Positions 1-8,281 are shown, counted from the first letter of the stretch. The stretch: 64,000 nucleotides of DNA from Streptomyces sp. L2 (GCF_004124325.1 NZ_QBDT01000001.1:4526001-4590000); one strand, 5' to 3'. The notes: generated by a model not told the origin, from the letters alone. A program made the numbers and translations.

Positions 1-902
1 GAGCGGGCGGCGCAGGCGACCTGGGAGGCGTCCAGCCAGCCGAGTTTCCACTTGTGCCAGGCGAGCATGTCGTTGTCGGCGCCCCAGTCCTCGCTCATGA
101 TGTCCCAGTGGCCGACGGAGCCGCCGCCCGCCTGGGTGTAGAGGTCGGGCAGGCCGAAGACGTGGCCGTTCTCGTGGGGCAGGACGCGGTAGCCGGTCTT
201 GGCGTAGGAGCCGGAGCCGTCGTCCTGGCGGGAGTAGACGAAGGACGCGTTGGCGATGGGCACGCCGTCGGCGACCGGGGCCTCGCTGTTGCCCGCGAAG
301 GTCACGGACAGGACCGTGTCGAGTGCGGAGGGGCCCGCGTTGGGCGTGACGAGCACGTTCAGCAGGTCGTACGAGCGGAAGTCCACCCTGGGATCGGCGG
401 CGGCCACGATGTCCTGGACCAGCTGCCGGTACCCGGGGTCGAAGGGGGCGCCGCGCTCTATGCCGTAGGACCGGAAGGGTCTGGGCATGCGCAGCCAGGT
501 GGGGATGGGGGTCTCGGGGCGGTAGTCGAGACGGCCGTACGACGCGGTCGCGAACCACTTGCGGGTCTGCGGGAAGAACTCGTGGAAGCGGTTGAGGGCG
601 CTGCCCCGGCCCGGCGCGTCGGAGAAGTCGATCATCAGGGTGAGGGCGTGGACGGTCCCGGTGGAGGGGGCGTAGCCGCCCGGCGTGGGGATGCCCTCCG
701 TCATCTGCACGCCGAGACCGCCGTTGATCATGCAGGAGGCGAGCGCGGGGGTGCGGGCCTGGCCGACGGGTCCCGCGGTGGACGGCGTCGCCAGGTGGCC
801 GGTGCCGGCCGCGGTGCTCAGCGCGAAGGTCAGGGCGGTCACGAGGGCGAGGGCGGCCACACGGCGTGGGCGTATGAGACGGCGGTGCGGCTGCGGCTGC
901 AT
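1..902 (-). CDS. Secreted M6-family metalloprotease, C-terminus cut by the window edge
   Basis: The protein starts MQPQPHRRLIRPRRVA, followed by a hydrophobic stretch typical of a Sec/Tat signal peptide, so it is exported. About 300 residues are visible. Near residue 240 is the zinc-binding HENGH in the context LPHENGHVFGLPD, then SVGHWDIMS and ADNDMLAWHKWKLGW. This is the arrangement of M6 (immune inhibitor A-like) peptidases, in which the two His residues and a downstream acidic residue hold zinc. The ATG at 902 is preceded by an AAGGG ribosome site; another ATG lies out of frame at 906. The C-terminal domains are off the left edge, so domain count and any anchor cannot be judged. Extracellular protein degradation is the likely role; the substrate is unknown. 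Confidence 0.85.
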   Translation of the reverse strand, partial: MQPQPHRRLIRPRRVAALALVTALTFALSTAAGTGHLATPSTAGPVGQARTPALASCMINGGLGVQMTEGIPTPGGYAPSTGTVHALTLMIDFSDAPGRGSALNRFHEFFPQTRKWFATASYGRLDYRPETPIPTWLRMPRPFRSYGIERGAPFDPGYRQLVQDIVAAADPRVDFRSYDLLNVLVTPNAGPSALDTVLSVTFAGNSEAPVADGVPIANASFVYSRQDDGSGSYAKTGYRVLPHENGHVFGLPDLYTQAGGGSVGHWDIMSEDWGADNDMLAWHKWKLGWLDASQVACAAR

Positions 903-1105
903 GCATGGACCCTTCGCTCCACGGCAGCCGCCGGTCTCCGACTGCACCCATGCGCTCACCCTGTGTCGCGGGGGCGGGAGGCGCGCGCTGGAGGCGACCG
1001 ATCGTGGGATTTACAGCCCGCAGGGGTGTGAAATAGGGGCGAAGTGGGGTGAGTCGGACGCCCGGAGGGCCGCTGGGTGCGCTGTGAGCCAGGTCACCGG
1101 AAATC

Positions 1106-1183
1106 TTTCCCGAGATGGGAAACAAACGGGGAGCCGTTCCCCGTTTAGCACTGTGTCCGAACGAAACGGGGAGAGCCTCCCCG
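1106..1183. promoter_or_regulatory. Array of inverted repeats upstream of tetR, candidate TetR operators
   Basis: The 360-nt gap 903-1262 holds three inverted repeats. TTTCCC (1106-1111) faces GGGAAA (1117-1122) over 5 nt. AAACGGGGA (1124-1132) faces TCCCCGTTT (1138-1146) over 5 nt. CGGGGAG (1167-1173) faces CTCCCCG (1177-1183) over 3 nt. The half-site AAACGGGGAG occurs twice, at 1124 and 1164, exactly 40 nt apart. This placement, 80-140 nt ahead of a TetR gene next to an efflux gene, is what an autoregulated TetR repressor uses. Binding is inferred, not shown. Confidence 0.6.
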
Positions 1184-1262
1184 GATCGTCACCAGCTTCG
1201 AGAAGGTCGCCGGCTGCAGCCGGTCGCCGGTCACCATCAGCCCAGCAGTCGAGGAGTCCGCC

Positions 1263-1904
1263 GTGCAGACCGCCACCCCCGTACAGCGCAAGGTGCCCCG
1301 GCCCCGCGCCGACGCCCTGCGCAACCGGGAGCGGATCGTCACCGCCGCCCAGGAGATGTTCGTCGAGCACGGCGCGGGGGTGCCGCTCGATGAGATCGCC
1401 CGCAGGGCCGGCGTCGGCAACGCCACGCTGTACCGGAACTTCCCCGACCGCGACGCCCTGGTCCGCGAGGTGGTCTGCACCGTCATGGACCGTACGTCCG
1501 AGGCGGCCGAGCGGGCCCTCGCGGAGGGGGACGCCTTCGCGGCGCTGGAACGCTTCGCGCACTCCGCCGCCGACGAGCGGATCAGCGCGCTGTGCCCGAT
1601 GGTGTCCAGCACCTTCGACCAGCACCACCCCGACCTGGAAGCGGCCCGAACCCGGGTCGAACACCTCGTCGAGGAGGTCATGACCCGCGCCAAGTCGGCC
1701 GGCCAGCTCCGCCCCGATGTGGGCGTCGGTGACCTGCTGATAGGCGTCGCGCAGATCAGCCGGCCCCCGGCCGGCACGGACTGCCTGGTCGCCGACCGCT
1801 TCGTCCACCGTCATCTGCAGCTGTTCCTGGACGGGCTGCGGGCCCCGGCCCACACCGTCCTTCCGGGTACGGCCATCACCTTGGAGGAACTGCGTCAGTG
1901 CTGA
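1263..1904 (+). CDS. TetR-family transcriptional repressor
   Basis: This 213-aa protein has an N-terminal TetR helix-turn-helix (about residues 18-62). The stretch LDEIARRAGVGNATLYRNF is the diagnostic recognition region. A helical ligand-binding domain of about 150 residues follows. The GTG start has a GAGGAG ribosome site. It lies 256 nt upstream of a co-directional DHA2 multidrug exporter and downstream of palindromes carrying AAACGGGGAG half-sites. The arrangement fits a drug-sensing repressor controlling itself and the exporter. The ligand cannot be deduced. The family call is firm; the link to the exporter is inference. Confidence 0.88.
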   Translation: MQTATPVQRKVPRPRADALRNRERIVTAAQEMFVEHGAGVPLDEIARRAGVGNATLYRNFPDRDALVREVVCTVMDRTSEAAERALAEGDAFAALERFAHSAADERISALCPMVSSTFDQHHPDLEAARTRVEHLVEEVMTRAKSAGQLRPDVGVGDLLIGVAQISRPPAGTDCLVADRFVHRHLQLFLDGLRAPAHTVLPGTAITLEELRQC

Positions 1905-1949
1905 CCACGCGGACCGGCGGCCACTGAACCGCCCGGTCCGGCGGTCACC

Positions 1950-2003
1950 GAACCGAGTCCGGCCGCGGAACCGAGTCCGGTCACCGAATCGAGTCCGGCC
2001 GCG
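1950..2003 (+). repeat. Three tandem 18-bp repeats between tetR and the exporter
   Basis: Three consecutive 18-nt units begin at 1950, 1968 and 1986. Each starts GAAYCGAGTCCGG and ends CCGCG or TCACC. They lie in the 256-nt gap before the exporter and have no coding explanation. No promoter motif was recognised in the unit. Confidence 0.6.
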
Positions 2004-2160
2004 ACCGACCGCGTCGTAGCCGATGAGTTCGGGGGACGGCACCAGTCTCCCCCTGTGCACGTGCCGCGCCCGGCGCCCACCGCCTCACTGACCCCTGCCC
2101 TCACCCGAACCTGCCCTCACCTGCTCTTTTCCGTCACGAAGTCCCGAAGTGGGTACCACC

Positions 2161-3705
2161 ATGTCCGAAACAGCCCTCAAGGCTCCCGGCGTCACCGCCA
2201 ACAGCGGTGACGCGAACCGCTGGAAAGCGCTCGTCTTCATCGCGCTCGCCCAGCTGATGGTCGTCCTCGACGCCACCATCGTGAACATCGCCCTGCCCTC
2301 CGCCCAGCAGGACCTCGGCATATCCGACGGCAACCGGCAGTGGGTCATCACGGCCTACGCCCTCGCCTTCGGCGGCCTGCTCCTGTTCGGCGGCCGGATC
2401 GCCGACCTGTGGGGCCGCAAGCGCGCCTTCGTCACCGGTCTGACCGGCTTCGCCGCGGCCTCCGCGCTCGGCGGCGCCGCCACCACCGGCGCGATGATGT
2501 TCGGCGCCCGCGCCCTCCAGGGTGTCTTCGGCGCCCTGCTCGCCCCGGCCGCGCTGTCCCTGCTCGCCGTGATGTTCACGGACGCCAAGGAGCGCGCCAA
2601 GGCCTTCGGCATCTACGGCGCGATCGCCGGCGGCGGCGGCGCCGTCGGCCTGATCCTCGGCGGCTTCCTCACCGAGTACCTGGACTGGCGCTGGACCTTC
2701 TTCGTGAACGTGCCGTTCGCGATCGTCGCCGCGCTCGGCGCCTACTTCGTCATCCGCGAGCCCAAGGGCGGCCGCAACCGCTCCCCGCTCGACATCCCCG
2801 GCGTGATCCTGTCCACCCTCGGCCTGGTCGCCCTGGTCTACGGCTTCACCCGCGCCGCGTCCGACGGCTGGGGCGACACCCTGACCGTCTCGATGTTCGT
2901 CGCCTCGGTGGTGCTGCTGCTCGCGTTCGTGCTGGTCGAGTCCCGGGTCAAGGCCCCGCTGCTGCCGCTGCGCGTGGTCCGCGACCGCAACCGCGGCGGT
3001 GTCTACCTCTCGCTCGGCCTCGCCATCATCGGCATGTTCGGCCTGTTCCTCTTCCTGACCTACTACCTGCAGATCGTGAAGGGCTACTCGCCGGTCAAGA
3101 CCGGGTTCGCGTTCCTGCCGATGATCGTCGGCATGATCACGGGCTCCACCCAGATCGGTGCCCGCCTGATGACCCGGACCCCGGCCCGGCTGCTCATGGG
3201 CCCCGGCTTCCTGGTCGCCGGCATCGGCATGCTGCTGCTGACGCAGATGGAGATCGGTTCGTCGTACGCCGCGCTGCTGCTGCCCGCGATGCTGCTGCTC
3301 GGCCTCGGCATGGGTACGGCGTTCATGCCGGCCATGTCCCTGGCCACCACCGGAGTCGAGCCCCGGGACGCCGGTGTCGCCTCCGCGATGGTCAACACCT
3401 CGCAGCAGGTGGGCGGCGCGATCGGCACCGCCCTGCTGAACACGATCGCCGCGTCCGCGAAGACGTCGTACATCAAGGACCACATCGCCGGCGCCGCCTC
3501 CAAGCCGCAGCAGCAGCTGGTCGGGCTGCAGGGCATGGTGCACGGCTACACCACGGCGATCTGGTTCGCCGTCGGCATCCTCGGCCTGGCCGCGCTGATC
3601 GCCTTCACCTTCGTCAACGCCGGCCGCCCCGGCTCCACCACGGTGGCCACGGGCGACGGCCAGGGCGTCGAGGACGAGGTGCCGGTGCCGGTGGTGGCCC
3701 ACTGA
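2161..3705 (+). CDS. DHA2 (EmrB/QacA) family 14-TM drug:H+ antiporter
   Basis: This is a 514-aa integral membrane protein of the major facilitator superfamily. The first helix carries VVLDATIVNIALPS, the DHA2 hallmark. The loop 2-3 motif GGRIADLWGRKRAF and the antiporter motif C region around GAIAGGGGAVGLILGG are both present. Length and hydropathy fit 14 helices. It should expel a lipophilic compound using the proton gradient. The ATG at 2161 is preferred over an in-frame GTG 12 nt upstream because homologues begin close to it, but no strong ribosome site is seen. It probably shares regulation with the upstream TetR gene. Confidence 0.87.
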   Translation: MSETALKAPGVTANSGDANRWKALVFIALAQLMVVLDATIVNIALPSAQQDLGISDGNRQWVITAYALAFGGLLLFGGRIADLWGRKRAFVTGLTGFAAASALGGAATTGAMMFGARALQGVFGALLAPAALSLLAVMFTDAKERAKAFGIYGAIAGGGGAVGLILGGFLTEYLDWRWTFFVNVPFAIVAALGAYFVIREPKGGRNRSPLDIPGVILSTLGLVALVYGFTRAASDGWGDTLTVSMFVASVVLLLAFVLVESRVKAPLLPLRVVRDRNRGGVYLSLGLAIIGMFGLFLFLTYYLQIVKGYSPVKTGFAFLPMIVGMITGSTQIGARLMTRTPARLLMGPGFLVAGIGMLLLTQMEIGSSYAALLLPAMLLLGLGMGTAFMPAMSLATTGVEPRDAGVASAMVNTSQQVGGAIGTALLNTIAASAKTSYIKDHIAGAASKPQQQLVGLQGMVHGYTTAIWFAVGILGLAALIAFTFVNAGRPGSTTVATGDGQGVEDEVPVPVVAH

Positions 3706-3745
3706 CCGCCGGTGGTGCCCCACTGACCGGGCGTACGGCGACGGC

Positions 3746-4255
3746 TTAGCGGAGCCAGGGCAGGTCCGCACCCGCTTCGTTGGGCTGGAGGCCCTCGGCG
3801 ACGATCTCCATGATCTCGCCGAGGGCTTTCTGCTGTTCCGGCGTCAGCCGCTCGAACATCGCCTGCCGTACGGCGGTCACATGGCCCGGCGCGGTGCGCC
3901 GCAGCACCTCCAGACCCTCCTCGGTGAGCACGGCGAACTGGCCCCGCTTGTCGCCCGGGCAGTCCTCGCGGCGCACCCAGCCGTTCTTCTCCAGGCGCGC
4001 GACGGCGTGCGACAGCCGGGAGCGGGTGATCTTCGACCTCATCGCCAGCTCGGTCATCCGCAGCCGGCGGCGCGGCGCCTCGGCGAGGGTGACGAGGAGG
4101 CCGTAGTAGATGTGCGGCATGCCCGCGTCCCGCTGGAGCTGCCGGTCGAGGTGGTCCTCCAGCAGGGTCGTGGCGTGCAGATAGGCGCGCCAGACGCGCT
4201 GTTCGTCGTCGGTGAGCCAGCGGTGCCGGTCGGCGGGGCCCGTTGCCGTGTTCAT
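3746..4255 (-). CDS. MarR-family transcriptional regulator
   Basis: This roughly 169-aa protein has a winged helix-turn-helix: LRMTELAMRSKITRSRLSHA is the recognition region, and the wing contains NGWVRREDCPGDKRGQF. It follows the usual MarR order of an N-terminal dimerisation helix, wHTH and C-terminal dimerisation helices. It is transcribed divergently from the DODA dioxygenase, the classic layout for a MarR protein controlling an adjacent enzyme gene. A GTG at 4264 is an alternative in-frame start; neither start has a clear ribosome site. The effector is unknown, but a phenolic compound would suit the neighbouring dioxygenase. Confidence 0.87.
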   Translation of the reverse strand: MNTATGPADRHRWLTDDEQRVWRAYLHATTLLEDHLDRQLQRDAGMPHIYYGLLVTLAEAPRRRLRMTELAMRSKITRSRLSHAVARLEKNGWVRREDCPGDKRGQFAVLTEEGLEVLRRTAPGHVTAVRQAMFERLTPEQQKALGEIMEIVAEGLQPNEAGADLPWLR

Positions 4256-4280
4256 GGGATCCACTGTACGGGGCGGGTTC

Positions 4281-4341
4281 TTGAAACTTGAACTAGTTGC
4301 GGGCGGGGCGTACGGTGGAGAGGAAAGCTTGAGAGTTAAAG
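4281..4341. promoter_or_regulatory. Divergent marR/dioxygenase control region with TTGAA-type elements
   Basis: This roughly 100-nt divergent gap is much more AT-rich than its surroundings. It holds TTGAAACTTGAAC followed by the 8-nt palindrome AACTAGTT (4291-4298). A second related element, CTTGAGAGTTAAAG, lies at 4328-4341. MarR proteins bind short AT-rich imperfect palindromes in this position. Two related elements spaced about 45 nt apart would suit repression of both divergent promoters. Confidence 0.45.
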
Positions 4342-4365
4342 GACTTTTCCTGGGGAGCCGCCGCC

Positions 4366-5181
4366 ATGTCGTCCGTCGCCGTCGAGGAACACCGCCCCGT
4401 CACCCCGGAGCGCATGCCCGCCCTGTACCTCAGCCACGGCGCCCCGCCGCTCGCCGACGACCCCGTCTGGCCCGGCCAGCTCGCCGCCTGGGCCGCCGGC
4501 CTGCCCCGCCCCCGGGCGATCCTCATGGTCTCCGCCCACTGGGAGGAGGCCCCGCTCGCCCTAGGCGCCACCGAAACCGTGCCCCTCGTGTACGACTTCT
4601 GGGGCTTCCCCGAGCACTACTACCGGGTCCGCTACGACGCCCCCGGCGCACCGGAGCTGGCCGACTCCGTCCGCAAGCTGCTGCGCGCCCCCGGCACCCC
4701 CGTCCAGGACATCCCCGACCGGGGCCTCGACCACGGCGCCTACGTCCCGCTCGTCGAGATGTTCCCGGCCGCCGACATCCCCGTCCTGCAGATCTCCATG
4801 CCCACGCTCGACCCCGCCCGCCTGATGGACATCGGCCGCAGGCTCGCCCCGCTGCGCGACGAGGGCGTGCTGATCGTCGGCTCCGGGTTCTTCACCCACA
4901 ACCTGGCCGCCCTGCGCCACACCGGCGGCGGCGTCCCGAGCTGGTCCGCCGAGTTCGACGACTGGGGGCGGCGGGCGCTGGAGCACCGCGACTGGGACAC
5001 CCTGCTGGACTTCATGGACAAGGCCCCGGCCGGCCGCTACGCCCACCCGCGCACCGAGCACTTCGCCCCGCTGTTCGTGACCATGGGCGCGGCCGAGGCC
5101 GCCGGCGAACTCGCCGACCAGAGGTCCGTGATCGACGGGTTCTGGATGGGGCTGGCGAAGCGGTCGGTGCAGTTCGGCTGA
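4366..5181 (+). CDS. DODA-type extradiol ring-opening dioxygenase (LigB/YgiD family)
   Basis: This 271-aa cytosolic enzyme belongs to the class III extradiol dioxygenase family that includes 4,5-DOPA dioxygenase. It has the expected metal-binding residues: His24 in LYLSHGAPP, His58 in VSAHWE and His178 in GSGFFTHN. His123 (GLDHGAY) and His232 (TEHFAPL) match further conserved histidines of the family. These enzymes insert O2 next to a catechol and open the ring. The true substrate of bacterial members is usually unproven. The start is well supported by a GGGGAG ribosome site. It is divergent from marR, which probably represses it. Confidence 0.88.
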   Translation: MSSVAVEEHRPVTPERMPALYLSHGAPPLADDPVWPGQLAAWAAGLPRPRAILMVSAHWEEAPLALGATETVPLVYDFWGFPEHYYRVRYDAPGAPELADSVRKLLRAPGTPVQDIPDRGLDHGAYVPLVEMFPAADIPVLQISMPTLDPARLMDIGRRLAPLRDEGVLIVGSGFFTHNLAALRHTGGGVPSWSAEFDDWGRRALEHRDWDTLLDFMDKAPAGRYAHPRTEHFAPLFVTMGAAEAAGELADQRSVIDGFWMGLAKRSVQFG

Positions 5182-5443
5182 GAGGACGGTTGGGGACGGG
5201 TGAGGGCACGGTCCGCCGGCGCGGCAACCTTCCGGGGGAGTGGGCCGTCTACCGGGGTGGGAGAGCCGAGCAGCACAGTGGCGTGATGGGCGTCTCTTTC
5301 CGGCGGTGCCCACGGAGATCCGCGAGGGCGGCGGGGCGGGCGCGAATCACCGCCTGACCTGCGCTTCCGTACGGTCGGTGACCGAGCGCAGCCGACGTGG
5401 GGCGACAGGGTACTGCAAGATCAGAAAAATCGAGGGGCGGGTT

Positions 5444-5470
5444 GGGAATTCTGTCCGGATTCTAGTCGTT
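5444..5470 (+). promoter_or_regulatory. SigR-type promoter upstream of hrdD (GGGAAT-N18-GTT)
   Basis: GGGAAT at 5444-5449 and GTT at 5468-5470 are separated by exactly 18 nt. This is the established Streptomyces SigR consensus for thiol-oxidative stress. It lies about 120 nt before the hrdD start codon. hrdD is a known SigR target in S. coelicolor, so both motif and position agree. The remainder of the 5182-5588 gap shows no gene and no other convincing signal. Confidence 0.85.
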
Positions 5471-5588
5471 GTTTCCATCGGATGCAGGGCACTCGGTCAG
5501 AGTTCCGGCAGACAGACCGGAGACCGCCCCCGAAGTGCCGAGCGTTCGTCAGGATCACCCGCCAGTCCACCATCGCAAGGGAGCACGC

Positions 5589-6587
5589 ATGGCAACCCGT
5601 GCCGTCGCCCGTCGTCAGTCCGCCACCGGCGAGACAGGCGGCTCGGCAGGCAGTGTTCGCGCCCACGCCGGCGAGATCGCCGACCGCGACCTGGTCGGCA
5701 TGTACCTCGACGAGATCGCGCGTACACCGCTGCTGGACGCCGCCAAGGAGGTCGAGCTGTCCCAGACCATCGAGGCGGGCGTGTTCGCGCGGCAGGTTCT
5801 CGAAGGTGACGAGGAGACCAGGGCGGAAGCCTCCCGCGAGGAGCTGGAGGCGCTGGTCGCCGAGGGCGAGCGGGCCAAGGACGTCTTCATCCGCTCCAAC
5901 CTCCGCCTCGTCGTGGCGGTGGCCCGGCGCTACCCGCGCAGCGGCCTGCCCCTGCTCGACCTGATCCAGGAGGGCAACGCGGGCCTGGTCCGCGCCGTCG
6001 AGAAGTTCGACTACCGCAAGGGCTTCAAGTTCTCGACGTACGCCACCTGGTGGATCCGTCAGGCCATCACCCGCTCCATCGCCGACCAGTCGCGCACGAT
6101 CCGGCTCCCCGTCCACCTGGTGGAGGAGTTGGGCCGTATCCGCCGTGTCCAGCGGGAGTTCAACCGGGAGCACGGCCGGGAGCCGGAGCCGGCGGAGATC
6201 GCCGCCGAGCTGGGCTCGAACCCGGAGCGCGTCATCGACGTGCTCGACTGGGCCCGTGACCCGGTCTCGCTGAACATGTCCGTGGACGACGACGGCGACA
6301 CGCAGTTCGGCGACCTGCTGGAGGACACCTCGGCGGTGTCTCCCGAGCAGTCGGTGCTCACGCTGCTGCGCAGCGAGGAACTGGACGACCTGATCGGCCG
6401 CCTCGACCAGCGCACGGCCTCCATCATCAAGATGCGGTACGGCATCGAGGACGGCCGGGAGCGCACGCTGACCGAGGTCGGCAAGGAGCACGGCCTCACC
6501 CGCGAGCGCATCCGCCAGATCGAGAAGCACGCCCTGCTGGAGCTGAAGAAGCTGGCCCGCGACACGGGGTTCGACGCGGCGGCGTAG
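5589..6587 (+). CDS. hrdD: Group 2 (principal-like) RNA polymerase sigma factor HrdD
   Basis: This 332-aa sigma-70 family protein has region 1.2 (VGMYLDEIARTPLL), region 2 (LRLVVAVARRYPRSGLPLLD and FKFSTYATWWIRQAI), region 3, and a region 4 helix-turn-helix (TLTEVGKEHGLTRERIRQIE). Length and the MATRAVARRQSA opening match HrdD of Streptomyces, one of the non-essential paralogues of HrdB. It lacks the long N-terminal region 1.1 of HrdB. The ATG at 5589 follows GGGAGCACGC. An upstream in-frame extension would run through the SigR promoter and is rejected. Expression is probably raised by disulphide stress through SigR. Confidence 0.95.
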   Translation: MATRAVARRQSATGETGGSAGSVRAHAGEIADRDLVGMYLDEIARTPLLDAAKEVELSQTIEAGVFARQVLEGDEETRAEASREELEALVAEGERAKDVFIRSNLRLVVAVARRYPRSGLPLLDLIQEGNAGLVRAVEKFDYRKGFKFSTYATWWIRQAITRSIADQSRTIRLPVHLVEELGRIRRVQREFNREHGREPEPAEIAAELGSNPERVIDVLDWARDPVSLNMSVDDDGDTQFGDLLEDTSAVSPEQSVLTLLRSEELDDLIGRLDQRTASIIKMRYGIEDGRERTLTEVGKEHGLTRERIRQIEKHALLELKKLARDTGFDAAA

Positions 6588-6632
6588 GCGGTTCGCGGAC
6601 CGGTCCGGTGCGGGGTGTCCGTTGGGACGGCC

Positions 6633-6740
6633 GGGTCCGGTCCTGGCCTACTCGGACGGATGCGGCCCTCGCTCACGCGCCGGGTGCGGTTCTGGCTTCG
6701 GGCGCGGTCCTCGCCCATGGGATCGGGTGCGGTCCTCGCC
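6633..6740 (+). repeat. Degenerate 16-nt repeats downstream of hrdD
   Basis: Five related 16-nt blocks of the form GGGYGCGGTYCTSGCC start at 6633, 6658, 6682, 6700 and 6725. They are unevenly spaced (18-25 nt) and non-coding. They occupy the first part of the 669-nt gap 6588-7256 between convergent hrdD and the WYL gene, where no credible gene is seen. Confidence 0.4.
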
Positions 6741-7021
6741 CACGCGGACGCGTGACTCGGGGAGTTCTTCGCCGTAGCAGCACAAGTGGATTGTGCCGTA
6801 CCGGCGTACGCCGGGTGGCGAAAGACGGCGCAAACATGGCGTGGTACCGCCGCTTCAAGGCCGGGGTCCGGGGGAAAAACCCTCCAGGGCCCCGGAGTTG
6901 GGCCCTCACAGCACTCCCAGGACCGCACTCCCCCCACGGTTCACCAGCCTGACCCCAGCCCGCACCTCTGGTTCGACACCCCCACGCAGTACCGCACGCC
7001 CGGCCACATGGTGAAAGCCAC

Positions 7022-7053
7022 GTCCCGACGCACATCCCCCCCGGCGTCGGGAC
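7022..7053. other. Perfect 9-bp hairpin in the hrdD/WYL gap
   Basis: GTCCCGACG (7022-7030) is repeated inverted as CGTCGGGAC (7045-7053) with a C-rich 14-nt loop. It is the first of three strong hairpins in 190 nt. Confidence 0.55.
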
Positions 7054-7061
7054 CTCCCAGA

Positions 7062-7104
7062 GCCGGGCTTCGGCGCCTACCCCCCCCGGGCGCCGGAGCC
7101 CGGC
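7062..7104. terminator. 16-bp stem hairpin, likely terminator
   Basis: The arms at 7062-7077 and 7089-7104 pair over 16 bp with one G-U wobble, around an 11-nt C-rich loop. TGTTCTTCG follows on the plus strand. It lies between the convergent hrdD and WYL genes and resembles an actinobacterial intrinsic terminator. Confidence 0.6.
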
Positions 7105-7167
7105 TGTTCTTCGTGGGGGGGCGTGGACGCTCCTGCTCGCCGAGGCCGAGTGCCGAGTGCCGAATAC

Positions 7168-7207
7168 GGCGGGCCACCCCGTACCTGAACGCCGGGGTGG
7201 CACCGCC
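7168..7207. terminator. 14-bp bulged hairpin 50 nt from the end of the WYL gene
   Basis: GGCGG plus GCCACCCCG (7168-7181) pairs with CGGGGTGGC plus CCGCC (7193-7207), with one bulged A at 7202 and an 11-nt loop. It sits 50 nt past the stop of the minus-strand WYL regulator, the expected site for its terminator. Confidence 0.6.
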
Positions 7208-7256
7208 GGATGCCAGATTCTGCCACATCGGCACAGCGTCTCCACCAGGCCCGGTG

Positions 7257-8219
7257 TCACCCGGCCGCCCGGCTCAGCCGTGCCCCCAACGCCCTTACCG
7301 AGTCGACGAGTTCGGTCGGTGACCGGACCGTGAACTCGTACCCCGTCATCGCCAGCCGCACCGCCAGCCACTCCACGGGGTCACCGGAGGTCCCGTGCAG
7401 CACGCAGCCGTCGGCGCCGTCCGCCTCCGGGGTGCCGAGCCAGCCCGGGACCCGTGCCGCGACCGACTCCACCGGTGCGGCGAACCGCACCTCGAACGCG
7501 TACGTCTCCTGCCGGCGATGGATGGACTGCCGGAGGAACTCCGCCGCGCTGCCCGTCGGCAGCTCCCGGGGCGTGAACCGGGCCCCGGTCGCGAACGGTT
7601 CGCTGACCCGGTCCACGCGGAACGTGCGCCAATCCTCGCGGTCGAGGTCGTACGCGACGAGGTACCAGCGGCGGCCCGTCGACACCAGCCGGTACGGCTC
7701 GGTCAGCCGGCGCGACTCGCTGCCGTCCTTCGCCCGGTAGGCGAACCGGAGCCGCTCCCCGCCGGCCACCGTGGACGCCATGACGGTCAGCGTCTCGGGC
7801 GCGATGGTCGCCCCGTCGCCGCTGGTCAGCGGGGTGGTCGCGGCCTGGAGTGTGGAGACCCGGTGGCGCAGCCGGGCCGGCAGCACCTGCTCCAGCTTGG
7901 CGAGCGCCCGCACCGAGGCCTCGTCGACGCCCTCCAGGGCGTGTCCGGCGCCGGCGCGCAGGCCGACGGCGATGGCCACGGCCTCCTCGTCGTCCAGCAC
8001 GAGCGGTGGCATCGCCTTGCCCGCGACCAGCCGGTACCCGCCGTCGGCGCCCATCGTGGCCTGCACGGGATAGCCCAGTTCGCGCAGCCGGTCGACGTCC
8101 CGCCGCACGGTACGGCGGGACACCCCGAGCCGGTCGGCCAGCTCGCCGCCGGGCCACTCGCGCGGGGTCTGGAGGAGGGAGAGGAGCTGCAGCAGCCGTG
8201 CCGGAGTGTCCGTCGTCAT
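7257..8219 (-). CDS. HTH/WYL-domain transcriptional regulator
   Basis: This 320-aa protein has an N-terminal DeoR-like helix-turn-helix (ELADRLGVSRRTVRRDVDRL). A WYL domain (about 140-220, including RRWYLVAYDLDREDWRTFRVD) and a C-terminal WCX extension follow. WYL regulators sense small molecules or nucleic acids. This architecture (YafY-like) commonly controls an adjacent gene. Here it is divergent from a DHA2 exporter, with an imperfect palindrome in the 62-nt gap. Control of the exporter is inference. Confidence 0.88.
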   Translation of the reverse strand: MTTDTPARLLQLLSLLQTPREWPGGELADRLGVSRRTVRRDVDRLRELGYPVQATMGADGGYRLVAGKAMPPLVLDDEEAVAIAVGLRAGAGHALEGVDEASVRALAKLEQVLPARLRHRVSTLQAATTPLTSGDGATIAPETLTVMASTVAGGERLRFAYRAKDGSESRRLTEPYRLVSTGRRWYLVAYDLDREDWRTFRVDRVSEPFATGARFTPRELPTGSAAEFLRQSIHRRQETYAFEVRFAAPVESVAARVPGWLGTPEADGADGCVLHGTSGDPVEWLAVRLAMTGYEFTVRSPTELVDSVRALGARLSRAAG

Positions 8220-8241
8220 GTCATCGAGGATGCCCCATATC

Positions 8242-8275
8242 TAGGACATGATCTGACCTACTGGGGTTCTAGCTT
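8242..8275. promoter_or_regulatory. Candidate operator/promoter between WYL regulator and exporter
   Basis: TAGGACA (8242-8248) and TGACCTA (8254-8260) form an imperfect palindrome over 5 nt. A possible -10 hexamer TAGCTT lies at 8270-8275, six nt before the exporter ATG. The exporter mRNA may therefore be leaderless, since no ribosome site is visible. Confidence 0.4.
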
Positions 8276-8281
8276 GTTCTC

